Shown: positions 7,818 to 15,601 of the stretch, piece after piece
How the letters are laid out: every line of letters begins with the position of its first letter
Position numbering within the stretch: position 1 is the first letter of the stretch
From: Candidatus Binataceae bacterium
Lineage (GTDB): Bacteria; Desulfobacterota; Binatia; Binatales; Binataceae
DNA length: 32,261 nt
Assembly: GCA_036495685.1 (NCBI GenBank)
Contig: DASXMJ010000118.1
Coordinates: forward strand, 1 to 32,261
Direction of reading: 5' to 3'
Notes under the pieces: model-generated
Told to the model about the DNA's origin: nothing
What the model saw: only the letters and a program-made list of their open reading frames with translations
The model's database searches: none
Made by a program: the position numbers and the translations under genes

Positions 7818-8624
7818 CTATTTGTGCTCATACCACTGGATCGCGCCCCGCAGTCCACGTTCCTTCTGCACCGCGCGAATCTCCTCGTTGCCGGGGCCAA
7901 AATGGAAGATCGCATCGAACTCGGCGCCGGCCAGCACCGTGGTGCGGAACCCCCGGATATCCATCGCACGGTTGATCGCGAGCTTCTCTAGCCGGAGTTT
8001 CTGGGCAGGAACTTTGGTTACGCGTCTCGCGTAGTCGTAGGTCTCGCGCTCGAGGCTCTCGGCAGGAAAGGCGCGGGTTGCGAATCCGATCGCCTCCGCT
8101 TCCTTGCCACTGATCCGGCTCCCGGGAAGAAACGCCAGGTACTTGGTGCGATGCGGTCCCACCATCCAGTTCCAGAACGAGCTCACGTAACCAGCGCCGG
8201 CGGGAATCGAGGGAAACCCAATACTCGCGTCCTCGGCGACGAAGATCATGTCGGTAGAAATAGCGAGCTGCGATCCGCCAGCCAGGCAGTATCCATGTAC
8301 CATCGAGATGACGGGCTTGGGCAAGTCCCTCAATCGCAGCCAGTGTTCGACATAGTGCTGCAGCGATCGCTGATCGGAATCGAGCGTGTAACGCTCGCCA
8401 CTGGCGCTGCCCAAGCCCACCGTCAGGTCATAACCCGAGCAGAAAGAACGCCCCGCGCCACGAATAATCAGCACTTTGATTTCGGGGTCCTTCTCGACCT
8501 CGGTCAGGGCCTCACCCATCTCCGCGATGAGCGCTGGCGTCATAGCGTTGAGCTTCTCGGGCCGATTCAGGGTCAGCGTCCCGATAAGCTCATTTTTGTC
8601 CAACAAGAGATTGGTGAATGTCAT
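7818..8624 (-). CDS. Crotonase (enoyl-CoA hydratase/isomerase) family protein
   Basis: A 268-residue crotonase-fold protein. It opens with the family signature GTLTLNRPEKLNAM (15-28) and has the CoA/oxyanion-hole loops GRSFCSGYDL (58-67) and HGYCLAGGSQLA (110-121). The two glutamates that hydrate enoyl-CoA in classical hydratases (E144 and E164 in rat ECH) are not seen: the aligned places read GFPSIPAGAG (136-145) and RTKYLAFLPGSRIS. It is therefore more likely an isomerase, hydrolase or other CoA-thioester enzyme of the superfamily. The start at 8624 was chosen because GGAGG lies 5 bases upstream; an in-frame upstream reading has no family similarity. A 16-bp perfect palindrome lies 44 bases upstream. 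It is followed by the serine hydrolase at 62 bases. Confidence 0.9.
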   Translation of the reverse strand: MTFTNLLLDKNELIGTLTLNRPEKLNAMTPALIAEMGEALTEVEKDPEIKVLIIRGAGRSFCSGYDLTVGLGSASGERYTLDSDQRSLQHYVEHWLRLRDLPKPVISMVHGYCLAGGSQLAISTDMIFVAEDASIGFPSIPAGAGYVSSFWNWMVGPHRTKYLAFLPGSRISGKEAEAIGFATRAFPAESLERETYDYARRVTKVPAQKLRLEKLAINRAMDIRGFRTTVLAGAEFDAIFHFGPGNEEIRAVQKERGLRGAIQWYEHK

Positions 8625-8667
8625 ACGTGCCTCCGCGCACCCGACTCGCGTTCCTCCGATGAGAAAC

Positions 8668-8683
8668 AGTTTGCGCGCAAACT
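8668..8683. promoter_or_regulatory. 16-bp perfect palindrome upstream of the crotonase gene
   Basis: AGTTTGCGCGCAAACT reads identically on both strands and lies 44 bases before the crotonase ATG, inside the 138-base gap after the FAD monooxygenase gene. With no loop it is a poor RNA hairpin but a good symmetric protein-binding site, so a promoter-proximal operator for the crotonase/serine-hydrolase pair is the natural reading. A smaller stem ACACCT-TTTGC-AGGTGT (8744-8760), immediately past the monooxygenase stop, has no T-run and is only a weak terminator candidate. Confidence 0.45.
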
Positions 8684-8762
8684 TGCAACTGGCGCGGCGC
8701 GCCCAGGGCAGTCGAGGTAGTGCCTCCTGCGGGCCCAGCGATAACACCTTTTGCAGGTGTCT

Positions 8763-10316
8763 CTATACCACTGGCGGAACGGTGCGTGCGTCGAGATAAG
8801 ACGTCACGGTTGCGCCCCGAGCATGCGCTTCGGCCAGCGCCACGTAGCCGTCCGGCCGCACGAGGTAGGCGGCGTCTCGTTGCAGACCCGCGCCGCTCAT
8901 ATCCGGACGCCATGGAAAGACCTCGAGCGGCAGGTTTCGTGCCGCACACATGGCGCGCAACTCGGAGGAGGCATCTCCATACACATGGAGCTGCCATTCG
9001 AGCGACGACAGTGGCGCGAAATTGTCCTCACCGCTTAAGTCCAACTTGACCCACGGCAAGCGATCGCCACCGTGCACTCCTCCAGCACTTCCTTCACTCA
9101 AGCTGCTTCCCCGATAGTTGACCGCCGTCTGCGAAACAGTTCGGAACAGAAAGCGTCGCACAGGCGCCAACGCGAGCAATGGCGGCATAATGGCGGGCAC
9201 TGCATGCAGTCGTAAAAGTCGCGCGATCGGACCCGCACTCGTAACCCCGGTAAAGGCCCGGTCAGTCGTAGCGACCAGTCGCCGTGCAAACGCGATGCGT
9301 TCGGGTTCGTAGCTGTCCAGCAGCGACGCCTTTGCACCACTCTCAAGGACTGCGCTGAGTTTCCATGCGAGATTCACCGCATCGCCGATGCCGGTGTTCA
9401 TCCCCTGTCCTCCGACCGGGCTGTGAATGTGCGCCGCATCACCGAGCAGGAATACGCGGCCCCGGCTGAAACGATTGGCGACCCGATGGTGCACCTGGTA
9501 GGTCGAGAACCAGTTCACGCGCTCAACTTCGACTCGCATCCAATCGATCACGCGTTTGCTGATGTCGTCCCACGACAGATTTTCGTGTTGCCCTTCGGCT
9601 TGCTGGCGGATGGTGCCGACCAGCCGTGCGCGCCTTTCGTCCTTCAAGGGAAACACGGCCAAAAAATCGGTCGTGTCGAAAGCGACCTGAATCTCTCCGT
9701 TCATGGCAGCGCCACGCCCCTCCACATCGGCTACATAAAAGAGGTGCGCATAGGTGCCGCCGGGGAACCCGATCCGTAACTTCTCGCGTACCGTCGAGCG
9801 CGCGCCGTCGCAGCCTCCGAGGTATGCTGCCTCGCAAGTTTCCAGCGATCCGTCGGGCAACTTAAGACGCGTCCCTACGCTATCCGGTCGGTCCTCGAAG
9901 TCGATCAACTCGGTGCACCGCTCGACCTCGACACCGCTTTGCGCCAGATGATCGATCAACAGTCGTTCGTGCTCATCCTGGGCAAAGGTCAGTGCATATG
10001 GATACGGGCTTAAGCCCGCCCCCAGGTCGCCGAAAACCGCATGCGCCACCTGTTTGCCGGCCACCCACAGATTGACGGCAGAGGCCTTGTGTCCGCGCGC
10101 GACTACCGCATCAGCAAGACCGAGCTGACGGTATAGCTCGAGTGTGCGAGCCTGCACTGCCAAGGCTCGCGAGGTCGTCCCCGCCTGCGCCGTCTTGTCG
10201 ATGATGCGCACCGGCACGCCGCGCCGCGCCAGCCATAGCGCCAACACCAGTCCGGTCGGCCCCGCACCCACGATGAGGACATCGGTGGTGCGAAGATGGG
10301 CTGGCGCATCCATCAT
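8763..10316 (-). CDS. FAD-dependent aromatic monooxygenase (phenol hydroxylase / PheA-TfdB type)
   Basis: A 517-residue group A flavoprotein monooxygenase, which uses NAD(P)H and O2 to hydroxylate aromatic or polyketide-like rings. All three FAD motifs are present: GAGPTG (17-22) in DVLIVGAGPTGLVLALWLAR, the DG motif GCDGARSTVR (168-177), and the GD motif GRVFLLGDAAHIHSPVGGQG (286-305) followed by MNTGIGDAVNLAWKL. The C-terminal part (about 400-517) is the thioredoxin-like domain usual in this branch, ending with YLVRPDGYVAL, the strand that precedes the C-terminal helix. Length is normal. Two adjacent ATGs exist at 10316 and 10313, with no strong Shine-Dalgarno. It is divergent from the arginine gene pair and 138 bases upstream of the crotonase. 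Confidence 0.93.
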   Translation of the reverse strand: MMDAPAHLRTTDVLIVGAGPTGLVLALWLARRGVPVRIIDKTAQAGTTSRALAVQARTLELYRQLGLADAVVARGHKASAVNLWVAGKQVAHAVFGDLGAGLSPYPYALTFAQDEHERLLIDHLAQSGVEVERCTELIDFEDRPDSVGTRLKLPDGSLETCEAAYLGGCDGARSTVREKLRIGFPGGTYAHLFYVADVEGRGAAMNGEIQVAFDTTDFLAVFPLKDERRARLVGTIRQQAEGQHENLSWDDISKRVIDWMRVEVERVNWFSTYQVHHRVANRFSRGRVFLLGDAAHIHSPVGGQGMNTGIGDAVNLAWKLSAVLESGAKASLLDSYEPERIAFARRLVATTDRAFTGVTSAGPIARLLRLHAVPAIMPPLLALAPVRRFLFRTVSQTAVNYRGSSLSEGSAGGVHGGDRLPWVKLDLSGEDNFAPLSSLEWQLHVYGDASSELRAMCAARNLPLEVFPWRPDMSGAGLQRDAAYLVRPDGYVALAEAHARGATVTSYLDARTVPPVV

Positions 10317-10445
10317 TTGTCAGCGTATCACCGAAACTGCACGCTATCTTCAATTCAGTCCGAGACCGGTCCGGCCACGGAACTAATTTTCAGCGAAAAA
10401 ACCCCCTTAACCCGAGGTGCGAGTAACTCATTTTTCGAGGGTCGT

Positions 10446-10477
10446 CCCCCGTCAGTTTGATATTTTGGAAACGGGGG
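10446..10477. promoter_or_regulatory. Inverted repeat in the leader of the arginine gene pair
   Basis: CCCCCGT (10446-10452) and ACGGGGG (10471-10477) are perfect reverse complements separated by an AT-rich 18-base spacer, 31-62 bases upstream of the ATG at 10508. It could be an operator for a dimer or a leader stem. A further 8-bp palindrome GACCGGTC occurs further upstream, near 10366. No promoter boxes are claimed. Confidence 0.4.
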
Positions 10478-10507
10478 TGCAGCAGCGCCTCCGCCCGGCG
10501 CGCTCAA

Positions 10508-11503
10508 ATGTCCAGAACCATATTGATGGGCGATCCGCAATTTTTCTCGGTGAAGGGGGGGGCCAACCCACATACGCGCAACGTCTTGGGTCTCAAGAAG
10601 AGGGTCTATGCCGAGCGGGCCCGACATCAATGGCATTCGCTGGCTCATGCCCTGATCCAGCGCGGCGCCGAAGTTCTCGTAATCGAGCCGCAGGAGCTCC
10701 TGCCCGGGTTGGTATATCCCGCCAACGCAGGCTTTTTATTCCCCCTGGAAGGCGCCCCCGCGGGCCAGAAAGTCTTCTACCTGGCTAACCTCCTGCCCAC
10801 CCGCGCACCCGAGCGCGAGGTCTATCGCAACGCAATAGGGTCTATCGGCTTCGTCACCCAGAATCTCGTAGCGCGCTTTGAAGGCGAGGCCGACTTTTTC
10901 CCTGCCGGTCCCTATATGATTTTTACTTACGGCCACGTGGAGCGGCAACGTTTTGTGCCGAGAGCTGGACTGCCTCCATGGCGGCGCGTTTACGGTTTCC
11001 GCTCCGAGCGCGGCGCGTTGCCCGAGCTTCAGCTCATCGTCGCCAGCCGGCCTATTCTTCCGCTGGAGCTCTCGGACGAGGCGTACTACCACGGGGATAC
11101 CGTGTTGTGCTCCTTCGGACCACGGCGCGAATATCTGCTGGCCTATATGGATGGGCTAACCCAGGAGTCGCGTATGCGCCTGCGTGGCGCATTCGGTCCC
11201 GACCTGATCGAGCTCGACAGTGTCGATGCGGCCCGGTACGCGGCCAACTCATTTCAGATTATCAGCGAAGGGAGATGTGGTTTGATCCTTCCCTCGGGTT
11301 TGAGCTTGAGGACGCTCGCCCAAATTCGGGACCGCGGCGTCGAGCCGATCTCAGTTGACGTGAGCGAGTTTCTCGCCAAGGGCGGCGGCTCTATAAAGTG
11401 CATGATTCTCGATCTCGGTCCCACCTCCGAGCTGCCGGACGACAACGGCCCCACGTCGTTTCGGGCGCGTCGCAATTATTCCCACATGTTCCCGCCGGGT
11501 TAG
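10508..11503 (+). CDS. ArgZ/AgrE-type arginine dihydrolase-like protein (amidinotransferase superfamily)
   Basis: A 331-residue guanidino-group-modifying enzyme of the pentein fold. It aligns through its length with the dihydrolase domain of cyanobacterial ArgZ/AgrE, which turns arginine into ornithine, CO2 and two NH3. Matching landmarks are ILMGDPQFF (5-13, like LMCPPxHF), N20 in GANPH, N73 in PANAGFLF, FEGEAD with E127 and D129, VYGFRSE (161-167), H195 in YYHGDTVLC, ANSF (246-249), and C298 in EFLAKGGGSIKCMILDL. These are the positions of the Asn pair, His and nucleophilic Cys in ArgZ. The ornithine-cyclodeaminase domain of AgrE is absent. The ATG at 10508 is preferred; an upstream TTG at 10457 adds residues with no family match. 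It is followed after 7 bases by an AstA-type acyltransferase, so the true substrate may be N-acylarginine. Plain arginine deiminase is a less likely alternative. Confidence 0.8.
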   Translation: MSRTILMGDPQFFSVKGGANPHTRNVLGLKKRVYAERARHQWHSLAHALIQRGAEVLVIEPQELLPGLVYPANAGFLFPLEGAPAGQKVFYLANLLPTRAPEREVYRNAIGSIGFVTQNLVARFEGEADFFPAGPYMIFTYGHVERQRFVPRAGLPPWRRVYGFRSERGALPELQLIVASRPILPLELSDEAYYHGDTVLCSFGPRREYLLAYMDGLTQESRMRLRGAFGPDLIELDSVDAARYAANSFQIISEGRCGLILPSGLSLRTLAQIRDRGVEPISVDVSEFLAKGGGSIKCMILDLGPTSELPDDNGPTSFRARRNYSHMFPPG

Positions 11504-11510
11504 TGATCCT

Positions 11511-12545
11511 ATGCCTTCGCCACCTTCATTTCTGCTCCGGGCGGCCGGGCCGAGGGACCATCGGCAGATTCTGCGCCTGGCGCGCGAGCTGGACTCGACC
11601 AGTCTACCGACGGATTCCACGGAGCTTGCGGAGGTGCTCGAGCACTCCAAGGCGGCGTTCGCAGGGAAAATAAGCGACCGCGCCAGGGCCAAATACGTAT
11701 TCGCCGCGGAGGAGATAAGCCGGCGAAGAATCGTTGCCGCTTCCATGATTATCGGCAAGCACGGCACTCCTAGCTCGCCCCACTACTATTTCCAAGTCGA
11801 CGCGGACGAGCGCTACTCGCACACCCTGCAGCGCATGTTCCGTCATACCTACCTGAGGCTTCGCCACTCGATGGACGGACCGACGGAAATCGGCGGTCTG
11901 ATTGTGGCTGCCCCGATGCGTGGTCATCCAGAGCGAATCGGCAAGCAGATTTCATGGGTGCGCTTCGCATACATTGCACGCAATCGTCGCCGCTTTGAGC
12001 GCCACGTTATCGCGGAAATGCTGCCGCCGACCCAGCCAGGTCATGGAAATCGCTTCTGGGATCACTACGGCCGACTGGTCACCGGACTCTCCTATCGCCA
12101 GGCCGATCGGCTCTCGACCCGCGACAAGGAATTCATTCGCGCGTTGTTTCCCGACGCGCCGATTTATGTGTTGATGCTCCCCGAGGAAATTCGCAACGCT
12201 ATCGGCGAGGTCGGCGAGGATACGCGCGGAGCCCTGCGAATTCTTGAGCAGGCCGGCCTGCGCTACCTGAACCAGATAGATCCCTTTGATGGTGGACCGT
12301 ACTATGGTTGCGCCGTCAATGAGATTGTACCGGTCAGGAGCTGCTCCAGTTATCGAGCCTCAGCGGGGCCACCCCCCGGCGGCGCGGTGCGTTACCTGAT
12401 TGCGCGGCAAGATGCGCGCGGATACCGCGCACTCGCATCCACCGCGGAAATGAGGAAAGGACAGATCATCCTTCCTCCTCGAATCTTCGAAATCCTCAAG
12501 ATCCAAGAAGGTGATCAGGTCGATTGTGTACCTCTAGATGCTTGA
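11511..12545 (+). CDS. astA: Arginine N-succinyltransferase family protein (AstA-like)
   Basis: A 344-residue member of the AstA acyltransferase family, which transfers succinyl from succinyl-CoA to the alpha-amino group of arginine in the AST catabolic pathway. Recognisable blocks are the N-terminal LLRAAGPRDHRQILRLA (8-24) and SLPTD (31-35), PTEIGGLIVAAPMRG (124-138), ISWVRFAYIARNRRRF (147-162), VIAEMLPP (166-173), FWDHYGRL (182-189), QADRLSTRDKEFI (197-209), DAPIYVLMLPEE (215-226), IGEVGEDTRGALRILEQAGL (231-250) and IDPFDGGPYYG (256-266), matching the family's DIFDAGP. The C-terminus EGDQVDCVPL is also typical. Length is near the usual 340. It starts 7 bases after the dihydrolase-like gene, so they are almost certainly cotranscribed and translationally coupled. 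AstC, AstD and AstE homologues are not in the window. Succinyl as acyl donor and arginine as acceptor are inferred from family. Confidence 0.87.
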   Translation: MPSPPSFLLRAAGPRDHRQILRLARELDSTSLPTDSTELAEVLEHSKAAFAGKISDRARAKYVFAAEEISRRRIVAASMIIGKHGTPSSPHYYFQVDADERYSHTLQRMFRHTYLRLRHSMDGPTEIGGLIVAAPMRGHPERIGKQISWVRFAYIARNRRRFERHVIAEMLPPTQPGHGNRFWDHYGRLVTGLSYRQADRLSTRDKEFIRALFPDAPIYVLMLPEEIRNAIGEVGEDTRGALRILEQAGLRYLNQIDPFDGGPYYGCAVNEIVPVRSCSSYRASAGPPPGGAVRYLIARQDARGYRALASTAEMRKGQIILPPRIFEILKIQEGDQVDCVPLDA

Positions 12546-12659
12546 TGCCGCCGGCATGCTCAGCGAGCGCAGGGACCGGCCATTGATTCTCTTCGCGAAA
12601 TAGAGGGACTTTGACGAGAGGGGAAGCGCCAACGTCTCTGTTCGACGGAGAAGAAAATC

Positions 12660-13340
12660 ATGAGCGAAATGGGGTTGTTCGAAACGATCCATTCCGCGCG
12701 CGCGATCAGACACTTCCGGTCGGACCCGGTGCCCCACGAACTTCTCACCAAGGTTCTGGAGGCGGCGATCCAGGCACCATCCGCGGGAAGCCGCCAGAAC
12801 TGGCTGTTCGTGGTCGTTACCGATGACGCACAGCGGCGCAATATCGGCGACCTCTACCGCCGGGCGAGTGCGTGGGTTAGGGAGGTCTATCTGAGCAACA
12901 GCCGACCAGGCCATATGACCGAGGAGCAATACGCCAGACTTATGGCTGGGGGTGTCTACCTGCACGAGCATATGGGCGAGGCACCGGTTCTGCTACTCCC
13001 CTGCCTGCGAGTAACGCCACGCATACTGCCGGCATCAATTCCGCCGGAGGTGCGCACGGAGATGGAGTCGACCGCTCCATGGGTGGCAGGTGCTTCCATC
13101 TATCCCGCCGTGCAAAACATTATCCTCGCCTGCCGCGCGCTCGGTCTGGGAACGGTGCTTACCACCAATCACGTGCTGCTCGAAGCTGAGGTCAAACGCG
13201 CGCTCGAGCTTCCGGAAGATGTGCGCACTTTTGGGCTAATGCCGATCGGCTATACCGACGACAAGTTCGGCGCGGTCAAACGTCGGCCCCTCAGCGAAGT
13301 GGCGCTCCACGATCGCTTCGGAAGTCCGTGGCGCAGCTGA
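12660..13340 (+). CDS. Nitroreductase family FMN oxidoreductase
   Basis: A 226-residue protein of the NfsA/NfsB-like nitroreductase family, FMN enzymes that pass NAD(P)H electrons to nitro groups, quinones or enones. Family landmarks are the N-terminal FMN-phosphate segment SARAIRHFRSDPVP (12-25), the AIQAPSAGSRQNWLFVVVTD stretch (36-55), and the C-terminal NIILACRALGLGTVLTTNH that covers the flavin. Residues 66-128 form an inserted lid (RRASAWVREVYLSNSR and MAGGVYLHEHMGEAP) of the kind that shapes the substrate pocket. The ATG at 12660 has GGAG 10 bases upstream; a second ATG three codons in is possible. It follows the arginine pair by 114 bases on the same strand but has its own ribosome site, so a functional link is uncertain. 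It converges with an SDR gene, 12 bases apart. Confidence 0.9.
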   Translation: MSEMGLFETIHSARAIRHFRSDPVPHELLTKVLEAAIQAPSAGSRQNWLFVVVTDDAQRRNIGDLYRRASAWVREVYLSNSRPGHMTEEQYARLMAGGVYLHEHMGEAPVLLLPCLRVTPRILPASIPPEVRTEMESTAPWVAGASIYPAVQNIILACRALGLGTVLTTNHVLLEAEVKRALELPEDVRTFGLMPIGYTDDKFGAVKRRPLSEVALHDRFGSPWRS

Positions 13341-13352
13341 GCGGTCGTCAAG

Positions 13353-14246
13353 CTACAGCATGCGGGGCGGCTTAAGATCGCTCCCCAGCGTCGCTTTGAA
13401 CGATTTCGACAGGCGCTCCACCGTCCACGGCTCATCGCCCATCAGGATTCGTTCGGGCGCCAAGTGAGAATAGCGCGTGATCCGGTAGCCCATCGCGCCG
13501 AAACATTGCCCATTGACGTACTGGGCTTCGTCGCTCGCCAGGAATACCACTATGGGCGCGACGTTAGCCGGGTCCATGATGGTGTTGGTCGCGCTGCTGG
13601 ACTCGCGGAAAGGGCCGCCCGGCGTTCTCCCTGCGGGAATCGAATCGGTCATGCGGGTCGAGGCTCCCGGCATGATCGCGTTGACGGTTACGTTATACTT
13701 CGCCAGCGCCACCGCGCTGCTGTAAGTCAGTCCGAGGATCGCCGCTTTGGCGGCGGCGTAGTTGGGCTGACCCGGAGCTCCGAGCGCGGCACCGGAAGAG
13801 AAGTTGATGATCCTGCCCAGCTTGCGCTCGCGCATGTGGGCCGAGGCTGGCCGCATGGTGCAGTAATGACCCTTGAGATGGACACGAATGACCTCGTCCC
13901 ATTCTTCCTCGCTCATGTTAAAGATCATTCGATCCCTCAGGATGCCGGCGACGTTAACCAGGATATCGAGCTTGCCGAACTCCTTTATCGCCACATTAAC
14001 GAGGCCCTCGCCACCGCTCACCGTCGCGATGTCCAGTCGATTGGCAACCGCGACCCCGCCGGCCGCCTTGATCTCTTTGACAACCTCGTCCGCTGGCGTG
14101 GTGGGTTCTTCTTTGCCTTCCACCGTCACCCCGCGATCGTTGACCACCACTGCGGCGCCGTTTGCCGCCAATGCCTTAGCGACAGCGCGCCCGATTCCGC
14201 GCCCGCTGCCGGTCACCGCTGCTGCTTTGCCATCAAGGATTCCCAT
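13353..14246 (-). CDS. SDR oxidoreductase (17-beta-HSD4 / 3-hydroxyacyl-CoA dehydrogenase-like)
   Basis: A 297-residue classical short-chain dehydrogenase. The cofactor motif is TGSGRGIG (12-19), the usual NNAG reads NVAG (98-101), the catalytic Ser is in NFSSG (S150/S151), and the active site Y163-AAAK167 is intact. The long loop VVVNDRG to TTPADEVVKEIKAAGG (34-64) is typical of the multifunctional-enzyme type 2 branch that oxidises 3-hydroxyacyl-CoA, so a beta-oxidation-like step is a reasonable guess. The C-terminal extension after NGQCFGAMGYRI (residue 250 on) is longer than in ordinary SDRs. GGAG lies about 8 bases before the ATG. It follows the amidohydrolase at 14326-15441 by 79 bases and is probably in one operon with it. 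NAD preference is suggested by the acidic D37 after the second strand. Confidence 0.92.
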   Translation of the reverse strand: MGILDGKAAAVTGSGRGIGRAVAKALAANGAAVVVNDRGVTVEGKEEPTTPADEVVKEIKAAGGVAVANRLDIATVSGGEGLVNVAIKEFGKLDILVNVAGILRDRMIFNMSEEEWDEVIRVHLKGHYCTMRPASAHMRERKLGRIINFSSGAALGAPGQPNYAAAKAAILGLTYSSAVALAKYNVTVNAIMPGASTRMTDSIPAGRTPGGPFRESSSATNTIMDPANVAPIVVFLASDEAQYVNGQCFGAMGYRITRYSHLAPERILMGDEPWTVERLSKSFKATLGSDLKPPRML

Positions 14247-14325
14247 TCCTGATCTCCTGGTGCGTCGTAGCGTCCCGTGACTGCCATTGTCGCGCCGCGC
14301 GCGACTTATCGGTTCCGAACAACCA

Positions 14326-15441
14326 CTAATTCAGTCCGTACAGTTTTGCGGCCGTATCGCGCACGATCTTGCGCCGATCCAGCTCCGAGATCGTGCTCAG
14401 ATGGTTCGCCACATAGTCCCGCGAGCGTGGAAATGTTGCCTGCCGATGCGGATAATCCGATGACCACATGATGTTGTCCGACGGGTACCAGTCGAGCAGA
14501 TTTACGAACACCGGATCATCGATGAAAGTCGCGTAGACCTGCCGCTTGATGTACTCACTGGGCTTGAGCGGCAGCTTGAAACCGCGCGACCCATATTTGT
14601 CGATGCGAAAAAGGTAGAAGGGAATCCAGGCCACGTCGTTCTCGGCCGACACGATTTTCAGACGCGGAAATTTCTCGAACACCTTGCCGAAGACCATCGA
14701 GGTCAGGGAGCGCTCGATAGGATGAACCATCGAGATGAGCCCCGACATAAATTCGATGCCGCGCATCTCGGGGTTGACCACCTTGCTCGCATGCCCGGCG
14801 GTCCCTTTGGCGCCGGTCAGAATGTGCAGCGAGAGCGACATGTCGAGGTCCTGCGCTGCTGCCCAAAACGGATCGTAATCCGGCAGTGAATAGGGCCGGT
14901 CCATGGGCGCATCGCCCCAGATCATCGCTCCCGCCATGCCGCGCGTCTTGATGCGCTCAAGTTCCGCAACCGCGGCGGGTATATCTTCCAGGGTGATAAG
15001 CCCGAGCGGGATCAAACGCTTGAGATCGTAGGCGCAATAGTCGGTTGCCCAATCGTTGAACGCGCGAAAACATGCCGCCCGAAACTCGGCATCGCCGAGG
15101 CCGAACAGCGGCATCCCCATCGAGGTGTAGATAACCTCGGCACTTACGCCGTCGCGATCCTGATCCCGAATACGCTCGGCCGGATCGTGGACCGCCTTGG
15201 GAGCCTCGGCGAAGCCGCGTTTCATGAATTCCTGGATTTCCTCGGCTGGCACTCCCGCACTGAAAAACGCCGCGATGGGCGCAGGCGCCAGATCTTCGCA
15301 GACGAAATATTCGCCGGGCCGGCCCTCGAGCTTGACCGCGCGCGGTGCCCGGTCGCGAAATTTTCGATCGAGTCTTTCGGCCCACATGGTGGGCGGTTCG
15401 ACGAAATGCGAATCTGCCGATATGAGCCTGCCATCTGACAC
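14326..15441 (-). CDS. Amidohydrolase family 2 (ACMSD-like) enzyme, copy 1
   Basis: A 371-residue TIM-barrel amidohydrolase. The N-terminus reads LISADSHFVEPPTMW (6-20), in which the usual HxH metal pair is D10-S-H12; other likely metal/active-site residues are H206 (LSLHILTG), E267 (VSAEND) and D329 (WSSDYPHRQATFP). This set defines the ACMSD-like branch, whose members decarboxylate or hydrolyse ring-derived acids with one divalent metal. The start is taken as the GTG at 15441, because GAGGAGGG lies 8 bases upstream; an ATG at 15465 would place that site inside the coding region. It is one of three paralogues in the window (others at 20480 and 27661) that keep the same frame of ADSHxxEP, RFRDRAP-type and WxxDxPH motifs but differ in the middle. 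It sits between two SDR genes on the same strand. Confidence 0.9.
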   Translation of the reverse strand: MSDGRLISADSHFVEPPTMWAERLDRKFRDRAPRAVKLEGRPGEYFVCEDLAPAPIAAFFSAGVPAEEIQEFMKRGFAEAPKAVHDPAERIRDQDRDGVSAEVIYTSMGMPLFGLGDAEFRAACFRAFNDWATDYCAYDLKRLIPLGLITLEDIPAAVAELERIKTRGMAGAMIWGDAPMDRPYSLPDYDPFWAAAQDLDMSLSLHILTGAKGTAGHASKVVNPEMRGIEFMSGLISMVHPIERSLTSMVFGKVFEKFPRLKIVSAENDVAWIPFYLFRIDKYGSRGFKLPLKPSEYIKRQVYATFIDDPVFVNLLDWYPSDNIMWSSDYPHRQATFPRSRDYVANHLSTISELDRRKIVRDTAAKLYGLN

Positions 15442-15601
15442 GGTTCGTTCCCTCCTCGCTGGCAATGCAGTCGAATGGGCTTAGAAATATTGTGCGACTT
15501 TTCCTCCTTAGCGCAAACCGAGGAAGAACGCACACCGCTGGTTCGCCCCCTTGGTCTGCGTCGCATCCGACTAATCGCCGTCCAAAGCGAGCAGAGGTCG
15601 G

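Noticed and set aside
8625..8747. Upstream extension of the crotonase start to 8747
   Set aside because: The extra 41 residues have no family similarity and would include the palindrome; the ATG at 8624 has GGAGG at proper spacing.
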